Positions 18,984-27,390 of a stretch of 64,000 nt of DNA are shown here, one piece after another. The stretch lies in contig NZ_CALFYO010000020.1 in the NCBI RefSeq assembly GCF_937952055.1, forward strand, positions 434,001 to 498,000. Reading direction: 5' to 3'. The notes below the pieces were generated by a model. It worked only from the letters and a program-made list of their open reading frames with translations. It was not told the origin of the DNA and did no database searches. Within the stretch, counting starts at the first letter, position 1. Every line of letters starts with the position of its first letter. The translations under genes were made by a program, and so were the position numbers. This DNA comes from an uncultured Piscinibacter sp. (GTDB taxonomy: Bacteria; Pseudomonadota; Gammaproteobacteria; Burkholderiales; Burkholderiaceae_C).

Positions 18984-20321
18984 ATGTGCCAGGGCCAGCC
19001 GTCTTCCGCATCCATGCCCGACTCCGCCGACACCTCCTCCCGCTCGATCGAGCGGCTCGTCAACGTCGTCGCGCTGCCGATCGGTCGTTGGGACCGCGAG
19101 TCTCGGCTGGTGTTCTGCAATGCGCCCTACCTGATGTGGTCGGGCCGCACGCGCGACGATTTGCTCGGCCACACGCTCGCCGAGCTCTATGGCGACGAAG
19201 CCTGGGATCGGGCCCGTCCTGCCTTCGAGCGCGCTTTCCGCGGCGCGACGACGAGCTACGAGCGGCTGCTGCGCCACGGCACGCTCAGCGGGCGCTGGGC
19301 GCGCATCCAGGTGTTCCCCGACGCCGACGCGAACGGCGAGGTGCATTCGGTGTTCACCATTGCCACCGACATCCACGAAGACATCACGGCGCGCGAAGCG
19401 CTGATTGCCGCGCGCGTGCGCCTGGACCGCTTCACCGAGAACATCCCCTATCCGCTGACCTACGTCGATCGCGAGTTCGTGCTGCGCTTCGTCAACAAGG
19501 CCTACTGCGAGATGGCCGGCAAGCCCGCCGAGCAGCTGCTCGGCCGGCACATCGGAGCGGCGCGCGGCCAGCGGCGCTGGGCCGAGCATGAACCGCACTT
19601 CCGCCGCGCGCTCGAGGGCAAGACGGTGCAGTACACGAGGCTGGTCGACGGATTGGCCTACAACCCCGGCGGCGGCCCGCGCTGGCTGCGCACCAGCTAC
19701 GTGCCCGACTTCGACGCCGAGCAGAACGTCGTCGGCCTGTACACCGTGACGATCGACGTGCACGACCTCACCGTCGCGCAAGAGCAATTGCGCCGCAGTG
19801 TCGAGCGCGACATGCTCACCGACGTGCTCAGCCGGCGCACCATGATGGATCGCATCGAGGCGGCGCTGGTCACCGCCGCGCACGAGCCGGTGGCGCTGTT
19901 CTTCGTCGATCTCGACGGTTTCAAGGCGGTCAACGACCGGCTCGGCCATCGCGAGGGCGATGCGCTGCTCGTCAGGGTGGCTCAGGCCCTGCAGAAAAGC
20001 GTGCGCGCGGACGACTCCGTGGGCCGTTTCGGCGGCGACGAGTTCCTCGTGCTCGCGGCGGTGCGCGGGCCATCGGGCGCGCGCGCACTGGCGCTGCACA
20101 TGCTCGAGGCAGTGCGCCAGGTGAGCCTCGCGGTCAGCGGCGGAGGCGTCAGCGCGAGCATCGGCTATGCGCTCGCACCGGCAGACGCGCAGCATCCACT
20201 CAAGCTGCTGCAGGCGGCCGACGATGCGATGTACGCCGCCAAACGGCTGGGCAAGGACCGCGTGCAGCACCACGGCACGGTGCGCACCGAGCTCAGCGCT
20301 GCAGCAGTTCGGCCAGCGTGA
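18984..20321 (+). CDS. PAS-PAS-GGDEF diguanylate cyclase
   Basis: 445 residues. Two PAS domains (about 25-130 and 145-255) precede a GGDEF domain with an intact GGDEF active site (residues 350-354). An RADD inhibitory I-site lies five residues before it. It should make cyclic di-GMP from GTP and be product-inhibited. No membrane segment is visible, so it senses a cytoplasmic cue. Starts at 18984 and 19014 are both possible and neither has a strong ribosome site. Its 3' end overlaps the convergent yihY-type gene by 29 bases. Confidence 0.93.
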   Translation: MCQGQPSSASMPDSADTSSRSIERLVNVVALPIGRWDRESRLVFCNAPYLMWSGRTRDDLLGHTLAELYGDEAWDRARPAFERAFRGATTSYERLLRHGTLSGRWARIQVFPDADANGEVHSVFTIATDIHEDITAREALIAARVRLDRFTENIPYPLTYVDREFVLRFVNKAYCEMAGKPAEQLLGRHIGAARGQRRWAEHEPHFRRALEGKTVQYTRLVDGLAYNPGGGPRWLRTSYVPDFDAEQNVVGLYTVTIDVHDLTVAQEQLRRSVERDMLTDVLSRRTMMDRIEAALVTAAHEPVALFFVDLDGFKAVNDRLGHREGDALLVRVAQALQKSVRADDSVGRFGGDEFLVLAAVRGPSGARALALHMLEAVRQVSLAVSGGGVSASIGYALAPADAQHPLKLLQAADDAMYAAKRLGKDRVQHHGTVRTELSAAAVRPA

Positions 20322-21540
20322 GGCGGTCGAAGCCCGCGCGGTCGCGAAAGGCGCGCAGCGCCGGTGACGGCTCGAGCAGCATTTGCGCGAGCAGCGGCGC
20401 AGCCGGCGTCGTGGCCGGCTCGGCGAGCAGCACGTAGCGCGCCGCTCCTGGCTCGTCGAGCCGCGCCAGCCAGTCCATCTCGACCAGCGCATCGACGATC
20501 GGTTCGGCCTGCAGCGGGTCGACGCGCAGCGATTCCGACAGTTCGGCCAGGCTCAGCCCGCGAGCCTCTCCACGGCGCGCACGCTCCAGTTCGACGAGCA
20601 AGGCCACCGCGAGCCCGAAGCGCGAACCCGGCGCATCGGGCCAGCGTGCCACGCGCATCTGCAGGCTCGGCGCATAGGCGGCGATGACCGCCCCGAGCAG
20701 CACGATCACCCAGCCGAGGTAGATCCACACCAGCAGGATCGGCAGCGTCGCGAAGGCGCCGTAGACGACCGCGAAAGTCGGCACCTGGGCGATGTACCAG
20801 GCCAGCGCCTTCTTCGCCACCTCGAAGCCGATCGACACGAACACACCGCCAGCGATCGCATGGCGCCACTTCACATGGGTGTTGGGCACGTAGTGGAACA
20901 GCGCGGCCATGCCGGCGGCGAGCAGCACGAACTCGATGGTGTTGAGCAGCAGGCTCACGCCGCCAGGAAGTTCGGAGACGAGGCCGCGCGAGGCCGAGAT
21001 CACATAGGAAGTGAGGCTCAGGCTCACGCCCAGCACCAGCGGCCCGAGCGTCGCCGCCGCCCAGTAGACGAGCACGCGCTGTGCGATCGGCCGCGGCTTG
21101 CGCACGCGCCAGATGGCATTGAGCGTGCGATCGATGGTCAGCATCAGCGCGAGCGCGGCGAAGAACAGGAACACCAGGCCCACCGTGCCGAGCCGGTTGG
21201 CCTTGGCGGCAAACTGGGTCAGCGCCGTCATCACCTGCTTGGCGATGTTGTCGGGCACCAGGCTCTGCAGGAAGTACTTCTGCAACGATTCCTGGAACGA
21301 GGCGAACATCGGGAAGGCGGCGAAGACCGCCAGCGTCACCGTGACCAGCGGCACCAGCGAGATCAGCGTCGTGAAGGTCAGGCTGCTCGCCGTCAATCCG
21401 AGGTGGTCCTCGCGGAATCGCTGGCGCAGCGTACGCAGCGTGTCCATCCAGGGCCAGTTCTGCAGCGTCTCGACGAGCAGCGCGATGCGCTCGCGCCAGC
21501 TCTCTTCGAGGCGGGACTTCAGATGGGACGGGAGATTCAT
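20293..21540 (-). CDS. YihY/BrkB family inner-membrane protein
   Basis: 415 residues. The YihY domain (about 25-300) has six transmembrane helices and motifs such as ALAYYxxF-like SLTFTTLISLVPL and LPILLVWIYLGWVIVLLGA. A 120-residue cytoplasmic tail follows that resembles a winged-helix (LSLAELSESLRVDPLQAEPIVDAL). The function of the family is not established; the old ribonuclease BN name is a misassignment. The start at 21540 is 20 bp from the divergent DUF2069 start. The 3' end overlaps the GGDEF gene by 29 bases. Confidence 0.9.
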   Translation of the reverse strand: MNLPSHLKSRLEESWRERIALLVETLQNWPWMDTLRTLRQRFREDHLGLTASSLTFTTLISLVPLVTVTLAVFAAFPMFASFQESLQKYFLQSLVPDNIAKQVMTALTQFAAKANRLGTVGLVFLFFAALALMLTIDRTLNAIWRVRKPRPIAQRVLVYWAAATLGPLVLGVSLSLTSYVISASRGLVSELPGGVSLLLNTIEFVLLAAGMAALFHYVPNTHVKWRHAIAGGVFVSIGFEVAKKALAWYIAQVPTFAVVYGAFATLPILLVWIYLGWVIVLLGAVIAAYAPSLQMRVARWPDAPGSRFGLAVALLVELERARRGEARGLSLAELSESLRVDPLQAEPIVDALVEMDWLARLDEPGAARYVLLAEPATTPAAPLLAQMLLEPSPALRAFRDRAGFDRLTLAELLQR

Positions 21541-21560
21541 TGCTGGCATCATAGCCAGCG

Positions 21561-21932
21561 ATGCAGCACGCACCTTCCTCTGCGGTGGCCTGGACGCAGC
21601 GCGTCGCGGTGGCCAGCCTGCTCGGCCTGATCGCGCTCGGCCTGGCCTGGGAACTCTGGCTCGCCCCGACCGGCAACGGCACGCTGGCGCTGAAGGTGCT
21701 GCCGCTGACGCTCCCCCTGGGCGGGCTGCTCAAGCGTCGCATGTACACCTACCGCTGGGTCAGCCTGATGGTCTGGCTCTACTTCACCGAGGGCGTGGTG
21801 CGGGCCACCAGCGACGCTGGCCCGTCGGCGGCGCTGGCGGTGATCGAGATCGTCCTGTGCCTGCTGCTGTTCGCCGCCTGCGCGGCGCATGTGCGCTGGC
21901 GATTGCGAGCGGGAAAGGAGAGTGCCGCATGA
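21561..21932 (+). CDS. DUF2069 membrane protein
   Basis: 123 residues with four hydrophobic segments. The YRWVSLMVWLYFTEGVVRA motif near the middle is typical of DUF2069. The function is unknown. The stop overlaps the start of the FAD oxidase gene (ATGA), so the two are coupled. Its start lies 20 bp from the divergent yihY-type gene, leaving almost no room for separate promoters. Confidence 0.85.
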   Translation: MQHAPSSAVAWTQRVAVASLLGLIALGLAWELWLAPTGNGTLALKVLPLTLPLGGLLKRRMYTYRWVSLMVWLYFTEGVVRATSDAGPSAALAVIEIVLCLLLFAACAAHVRWRLRAGKESAA

Positions 21933-23329
21933 CGCTGGAAGCGACGCTGCGCGGCATCGTCGGCACGGCGCACGTGCTGCAGGGCGGCGACCTGTCCGCC
22001 TACGAGGTCGACTGGCGCAAGCGCTTTCGTGGCCGCGCCCGCTTGGTGGTGCGCCCGGGCTCGACCGTCGAGACCGCCGCCGTGGTACGCGCCTGCGTCG
22101 GGGCAGGGGTCTCGATCGTGCCGCAAGGCGGCAACACCGGCCTGGTGGGTGCCTCGGTGCCCGACGACAGTGGCACGCAGGTGCTGCTGCACCTCGGCCG
22201 CCTCAACCGCGTGCGCGAGATCGACACCGCGAATCTGACCATGACCGTCGAAGCCGGCTGCCTGCTGCAGCTCGTGCAGGATGCGGCCACGGCCAAGGGC
22301 TTGCTGTTTCCGCTCAGCCTGGCCGCCGAGGGCAGCTGCACCATCGGCGGCAATCTCGCCACCAACGCCGGCGGCACTCAGGTGGTTCGCTACGGCAATG
22401 CGCGCGATCTGTGCCTCGGGCTGGAGGTGGTGACGGCCGAGGGCGAGGTCTGGGACGGCCTGTCCGGCCTGCGCAAGGACAACACAGGCTACGACCTGCG
22501 CGACCTCTTCATCGGCAGCGAGGGCACGCTGGGCGTCATCACCGCGGCCACGCTCAAGCTCTACCCGCAGCCTGCGGCCGTGACGACGGCGATGGCCTCG
22601 CTTGACTGGCTGGACTCGGCGGTAGAGTTCCTCGGCCTCGCACAGTCCAGGCTGGGCGCTTCGCTGACCGGCTTCGAGGTGATGAACCGCTTTTCGCTCG
22701 AGCTGGTGCGGCAGCACTTCCCGCAGCTGCCGCAGCCTGTGCCCGGCGCCGCCTGGACGGTGCTGCTCGAACAGTCCGCCAGCGACGACCAGGCCGGCGC
22801 CGCGCAGCGCTTCGAGGACCTGCTCGCCGCCGCATTCGAGCGCGGCCTGATCACCGACGCCGCCGTGGCGGCCAGCCTCGAGCAGTCCAAGACGATGTGG
22901 CATCTGCGCGAGTCCATCCCGCTGGCGCAGAGCCTCGAAGGGCTGAACGTCAAGCACGACATCTCGGTGCCGATTTCCCGCATCCCGGCCTTCGTGCGCG
23001 CCACCGACGAGGCGCTGGAGCGCGCCGTGCCCGGCGTGCGCCTGGTCGACTTCGGCCATCTGGGCGACGGCAACCTGCACTACAACGTGCAGGCGCCGCT
23101 GGACGTGCCTGCGGAACGCTTTCTCGCCGACCGCGAGGCGGAGGTCAACCGCATCGTCTACGACGCGGTGACGGCCCATGGCGGCTCGATCTCCGCCGAG
23201 CATGGCATCGGGGCGCTCAAGCGAGACGAGCTCGCCCGGCGCAAGTCGCCGGTGGCGCTGAAGCTGATGATGTCGATCAAGCAGGCTCTTGACCCGCTGG
23301 GCCGCATGAACCCGGGCCGGATGCTCTGA
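21929..23329 (+). CDS. FAD-binding oxidoreductase (D-2-hydroxyacid dehydrogenase, GlcD/D2HGDH type)
   Basis: 466 residues. An FAD-binding-4 domain (about 35-210; PQGGNTGLVGASVPDDSG and TNAGGTQVVRYGNARDLCLG) is followed by an FAD-oxidase C-terminal domain with GHLGDGNLHYNV and the metal/substrate motif ISAEHGIGALKRDEL. These match D-lactate and D-2-hydroxyglutarate dehydrogenases. The exact substrate cannot be set from sequence. It starts with an ATGA overlap to the DUF2069 gene, with GGAG eight bases upstream of its ATG. Confidence 0.9.
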   Translation: MTLEATLRGIVGTAHVLQGGDLSAYEVDWRKRFRGRARLVVRPGSTVETAAVVRACVGAGVSIVPQGGNTGLVGASVPDDSGTQVLLHLGRLNRVREIDTANLTMTVEAGCLLQLVQDAATAKGLLFPLSLAAEGSCTIGGNLATNAGGTQVVRYGNARDLCLGLEVVTAEGEVWDGLSGLRKDNTGYDLRDLFIGSEGTLGVITAATLKLYPQPAAVTTAMASLDWLDSAVEFLGLAQSRLGASLTGFEVMNRFSLELVRQHFPQLPQPVPGAAWTVLLEQSASDDQAGAAQRFEDLLAAAFERGLITDAAVAASLEQSKTMWHLRESIPLAQSLEGLNVKHDISVPISRIPAFVRATDEALERAVPGVRLVDFGHLGDGNLHYNVQAPLDVPAERFLADREAEVNRIVYDAVTAHGGSISAEHGIGALKRDELARRKSPVALKLMMSIKQALDPLGRMNPGRML

Positions 23330-23344
23330 GGACGGTCGCTGCGG

Positions 23345-23773
23345 TTACTGCAGCGGGCCCTTGAGGGCGGCGGGAACGGGAACTGCCAGCACTTCGATGC
23401 CCTCCTCACGCAAGGCGTCGGCGTCTTCGCGCGAGGCCTGGCCACGGATGCCACGTGCCTGCGCTTCCCCATAGTGGATGCGGCGCGCTTCCTCGGGGAA
23501 GCGCTCGCCGACGTCCTCGGTATGGGCCATCATGTGCCGGACGGCCTGCACCCAGGCGGCCTGCACGGCCTGCCCCGGCTCCGCGCCGACGACCTCCTGC
23601 TTCAGGCCGGAGACGTTGAGGCGCGGCGCAGTGGGCAGGCGGGAGACGGCGCTGTCGCCACAGACCGGACAGCTCACCAGCTGGCGCGACGACTGCGATT
23701 CAAAGTCGTCGTCGCAGCCGAACCAGCCTTCGAAGCGATGGTCATGGGCGCAGCGCAGGTTCAGGACCTTCAT
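23345..23773 (-). CDS. DUF1178 protein with zinc-ribbon-like N-terminus
   Basis: 142 residues. The N-terminus MKVLNLRCAHDHRFEGWF and a later SCPVCG are typical of DUF1178; the Cys/His set suggests a zinc site. The central part is helical and charged, with no membrane segment. The function is unknown. It is the last gene of a nuoN-NUDIX-DUF1178 run on the minus strand, a common arrangement in Burkholderiales. Confidence 0.87.
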   Translation of the reverse strand: MKVLNLRCAHDHRFEGWFGCDDDFESQSSRQLVSCPVCGDSAVSRLPTAPRLNVSGLKQEVVGAEPGQAVQAAWVQAVRHMMAHTEDVGERFPEEARRIHYGEAQARGIRGQASREDADALREEGIEVLAVPVPAALKGPLQ

Positions 23774-23798
23774 GGGCCCGATTATGGGCCGGCAGGGT

Positions 23799-24395
23799 TC
23801 AGCGGGGCTTAAGTCCCGGGATGGCCCAGCGTCCGGCTTGCCAATTCTGCAACCACTGCAGCCCGACCAGCGTCTTCGCGTCGGTGACCCCGCCGGTGCC
23901 GCAGAGGCGATCGAGCTCCTCGACGGAACAGATTTGCAGGTCGAGAAACTCGCCATCGTCGAGTTGGCGCTCCCCCGCGCTCAGGCCGCGCGCGAACCAG
24001 ATCTCGATGCGCTCGCTCGAGTAGGCGATGGCGTTGTGCAGCACGCCCGCGAGCGCCCATTCACGAGCGCGATAGCCGGTTTCCTCGAACAGTTCGCGTT
24101 GCGCACAGTCCAGCGTCGGCTCACCAGCCTCCAGCTTGCCGGCGGGAAATTCCAGCATGACGCATTCCAGCGGGTAGCGCCACTGGCGCTCCATCACCAG
24201 CCGACCATCGTCGAGGATGGGGACGATCATCACCGCGCCGGGGTGGACGATGAACTCTCGCGTCGCCTCGCCGCCATCGGGCAGGCGGATGCGGTCGCGG
24301 CGAACCTCGAGCAGGCGCCCATGGAACACCGTCTCGGTGGCGACGGTTTCCTCGCGAAGGTGCGCGTCGTCGGCGCCGGCAGGCGGCTGGCTCAC
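23799..24395 (-). CDS. NUDIX hydrolase, ADP-ribose pyrophosphatase type
   Basis: 198 residues. The Nudix box is complete (GKLEAGEPTLDCAQRELFEETGY, given here as its core GX5EX7REUXEEXGU), near residue 85. The preceding VMERQWRYPLECVMLEFPAG is the pattern of ADP-sugar pyrophosphatases, which hydrolyse ADP-ribose to AMP and ribose-5-phosphate. The start is GTG at 24395, ten bases after nuoN, so it may be read from the nuo transcript. Confidence 0.88.
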   Translation of the reverse strand: MSQPPAGADDAHLREETVATETVFHGRLLEVRRDRIRLPDGGEATREFIVHPGAVMIVPILDDGRLVMERQWRYPLECVMLEFPAGKLEAGEPTLDCAQRELFEETGYRAREWALAGVLHNAIAYSSERIEIWFARGLSAGERQLDDGEFLDLQICSVEELDRLCGTGGVTDAKTLVGLQWLQNWQAGRWAIPGLKPR

Positions 24396-24405
24396 GCCCG
24401 CACGC

Positions 24406-25887
24406 TCAGGAGCCCAGCGCCTTGACGATCGCCTGGGCGCACAGCGCCATCAGGCCGCCCGGCAGGATGCCGAACACCAGCACGGCCGCACCGTTGAGCG
24501 ACAGGATCGTGCGCACCTCTCCGGTGCTGGCAATGGGGTGCGTGTCGAGCGGCTCGTCGAAGTACATCACCTTGACCAGGCGCAGATAGTAGAACGCCGC
24601 CACCAGCGAGAGCAGCACGGCGATCACGGCAAGCCAGATGTAGAGCGCGACGTTGGTGGAGACGATCGCCTGCAGCACCGCCAGCTTGGCGTAAAAGCCC
24701 ACCGTCGGCGGGATGCCGGCCAGCGAGAACATGAAGATGGCCATCACGGCCGCGTACCAGGGGCTGCGCCGCGCCAGACCCTTCAGGTCGTCGATCTGCT
24801 CCGACTCGTGGCCGGCGCGCGACAGCAGCATGACGATGCCGAAGGTACCCAGCGTGGTGAACACGTAGGTGAGCACGTAGAACATCGAGGAGCTGTAGCC
24901 GTTGGCGGCCGACAGCGTATTGCCGGCGACCACCGTCGGCGTGAGGCCGAGCAGCATGAAGCCCATCTGCCCGATGGTCGAATAGGCCAGCATGCGCTTC
25001 AGGTTGGTCTGCGCGATGGCGGCCACGTTGCCCAGCGCCATCGATGCGACCGACAGCACGATCAGCATCTGCTGCCAGTCGACGGCCAGCCCGGACATGC
25101 CCTCCACCAGCAGGCGGATGGTGATCGCGAAGGCGGCCAGCTTCGGCGCGCCGGCGACCAGGACAGTGACCGCCGTGGGCGCGCCCTGGTAGACGTCCGG
25201 GATCCACATGTGGAACGGCACGGCGCCCAGCTTGAACGCCAGACCCGAGACGACGAAGACGACGCCGAGCACCATCACGCCCTTGTCGATCTGACCGGTG
25301 GCGATCGCGTTGAAGACGCCGGCAATGTCCAGCGAACGGGTCGCGCCATACATCATCGAGAGTCCGTAGAGCAGGAAGCCACTGGCCAGGGCGCCCAGCA
25401 CGAAGTACTTCATGGCCGCCTCGGTCGCCGCGGCGTGATCGCGGCGCAGCGCCACCAGCGCGTACAGGCTCAGCGACATCAGCTCCAGGCCGAGGTAGAC
25501 GACGAGGAAATTGTTCGCCGACAGCATCACGTTGATGCCCAGCAGCGAGAACATCGCCAGCGTGATCAACTCGCCCTTGAGGATGTCGCGCTCGGCCGCA
25601 TAGGGCCGCGCGTAGGCGAGCGAGACCATCGTCGCCAGGGTGGCGAAGAAGGCCAGCAGGTGACCCATCGGATCGGCCACCACCATGCGCTGCACGGCGT
25701 AGAAGGTCTCGCCGTCGTCGAAGCGCAGCAAGTGCATCGCCGCGACCACGGCGAGCGAGGCCTGGGCCAGCAGGTAGGTGGGCGTGCGGCGCGGATGCTT
25801 GATCCACAGGTCGACCATGGCGACCACCAGGGCCATGACCAGCAGCACGACCTCGGGGGCAATGGCGAGCCAGTTCATCTCGTTCAT
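24406..25887 (-). CDS. nuoN: NADH-quinone oxidoreductase subunit N
   Basis: 493 residues with about 14 transmembrane helices, an antiporter-like proton-pumping subunit of complex I. The family region around LALVALRRDHAAATEAAMKY and a membrane Lys in VVSGLAFKLGAVPFHMWIPD are visible. It is the last nuo gene. Its start is two bases after the nuoM stop. Confidence 0.97.
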   Translation of the reverse strand: MNEMNWLAIAPEVVLLVMALVVAMVDLWIKHPRRTPTYLLAQASLAVVAAMHLLRFDDGETFYAVQRMVVADPMGHLLAFFATLATMVSLAYARPYAAERDILKGELITLAMFSLLGINVMLSANNFLVVYLGLELMSLSLYALVALRRDHAAATEAAMKYFVLGALASGFLLYGLSMMYGATRSLDIAGVFNAIATGQIDKGVMVLGVVFVVSGLAFKLGAVPFHMWIPDVYQGAPTAVTVLVAGAPKLAAFAITIRLLVEGMSGLAVDWQQMLIVLSVASMALGNVAAIAQTNLKRMLAYSTIGQMGFMLLGLTPTVVAGNTLSAANGYSSSMFYVLTYVFTTLGTFGIVMLLSRAGHESEQIDDLKGLARRSPWYAAVMAIFMFSLAGIPPTVGFYAKLAVLQAIVSTNVALYIWLAVIAVLLSLVAAFYYLRLVKVMYFDEPLDTHPIASTGEVRTILSLNGAAVLVFGILPGGLMALCAQAIVKALGS

Positions 25888-25888
25888 G

Positions 25889-27367
25889 TCAGGGGACCAG
25901 CTTGGATTGCGCCACGTGCTTGAGCAGTTCAGTCACCGACACGTGCATCACGTCGGTGAAGGGCTTGGGATACACGCCCATCCAGAGCACGGCGACGGCG
26001 AGGATGGCCATCATCAGGAACTCGCGGCTGTTCAGGTCCGTCAGCGCCTTGACGTGGGCGTTGGCCACCGGACCGAAGTACACGCGCTTGACCATCCACA
26101 GGTTGTAGGCGGCACCGAACACCAGCGCGGTGGCCGCCAGGAAGGCGAGCCAGAAGCCGGCCTTCACCGTGCCGAGGATGACCATCCACTCGCCGACGAA
26201 GCCGCTCGTGCCCGGCAGGCCGCTGTTGGCCATCGCGAAGAACACGGCGAAGGCGGCAAACTTGGGCATCGTGTTCACCACACCGCCGTAGGCGGCGATC
26301 TCGCGCGAGTGCACGCGGTCGTAGAGCACGCCGATGCACAGGAACATCGCACCGGAGACGAAGCCGTGCGAGACCATCTGCACGATGCCGCCGGAGACGC
26401 CCAGTTCGCTGAAGATGAAGAATCCCAGCGTGCAGAAGCCCATGTGCGCGATGGACGAGTACGCCACCAGCTTCTTCATGTCCTGCTGCACCAGCGCCAC
26501 CAGGCCGATGTAGATCACGGCGATCAGCGAGATCGCGATGATGAACCAGGCCCACTCGCGGCTGGCGTCGGGCGCGATCGGCATCGAGAAGCGCAGGAAC
26601 CCATAGGCGCCGAGCTTCAGCATGATCGCCGCCAGCACGACCGAGCCGCCGGTCGGCGCCTCGACGTGGGCATCCGGCAGCCAGGTGTGCACCGGCCACA
26701 TCGGCACCTTGACCGCGAAGGCCGCGAAGAAGGCGAAGAAAAGCAGGGTCTGGGAGGTCGACGTCAACGGCAGCTTGTGCCAGGCGAGGATGTCGAAGCT
26801 GCCGCCGGACTTGTAGTACAGGTAGACCAGCGCCACCAGCATCAGCAGCGAACCGGCCAGGGTGTAGAGGAAGAACTTGAACGCGGCGTAGACGCGCCTC
26901 GGGCCGCCCCAGATGCCGATGATGATGTACATCGGGATCAGCGTGGCCTCGAAGAAGACGTAGAACAGCAGGCCATCGACAGCACTGAACACGCCGACCA
27001 TCAGGCCGGAGAGGATCAGGAACGCGCCCATGTACTGGTTGACGCGGTCGGTGATCACTTCCCAGGCCGAGATCACCACGATCACGGTGATGAAGGCGGT
27101 CAGCGGCACGAACCACATCGACAGGCCGTCGACGCCGAGGGCGTAGCGCACGTTGAAGCGCTCGATCCAGGGCAGCGCCTCGGTGAACTGCAGCGCCGCG
27201 GTGGAGGTGTCGAATCCCGCGATCAGCGGCAAGGTGACGAGGAAGCTGGCGATCGCGCCGACGAGCGCGATCCAGCGCACCGCGATCGCGTTCGAGTCGC
27301 GGCCGAGCGCGAGCAGCAGCACGCCGCAGGCGATCGGCAGCCAGATGGTCAGGCTGAGCAAACCCAT
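25889..27367 (-). CDS. nuoM: NADH-quinone oxidoreductase subunit M
   Basis: 492 residues with 14 hydrophobic segments. It is the second antiporter-like subunit of the membrane arm; the conserved stretch AFAVKVPMWPVHTWLPDAHVE (central part) and the helix-7 Glu/Lys region are present. I chose the ATG at 27367, since the preceding in-frame residues are polar and not family-like. nuoL ends 23 bases upstream. Confidence 0.97.
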   Translation of the reverse strand: MGLLSLTIWLPIACGVLLLALGRDSNAIAVRWIALVGAIASFLVTLPLIAGFDTSTAALQFTEALPWIERFNVRYALGVDGLSMWFVPLTAFITVIVVISAWEVITDRVNQYMGAFLILSGLMVGVFSAVDGLLFYVFFEATLIPMYIIIGIWGGPRRVYAAFKFFLYTLAGSLLMLVALVYLYYKSGGSFDILAWHKLPLTSTSQTLLFFAFFAAFAVKVPMWPVHTWLPDAHVEAPTGGSVVLAAIMLKLGAYGFLRFSMPIAPDASREWAWFIIAISLIAVIYIGLVALVQQDMKKLVAYSSIAHMGFCTLGFFIFSELGVSGGIVQMVSHGFVSGAMFLCIGVLYDRVHSREIAAYGGVVNTMPKFAAFAVFFAMANSGLPGTSGFVGEWMVILGTVKAGFWLAFLAATALVFGAAYNLWMVKRVYFGPVANAHVKALTDLNSREFLMMAILAVAVLWMGVYPKPFTDVMHVSVTELLKHVAQSKLVP

Positions 27368-27390
27368 GTTCTTGTTCTCCGTCCTGTCCG

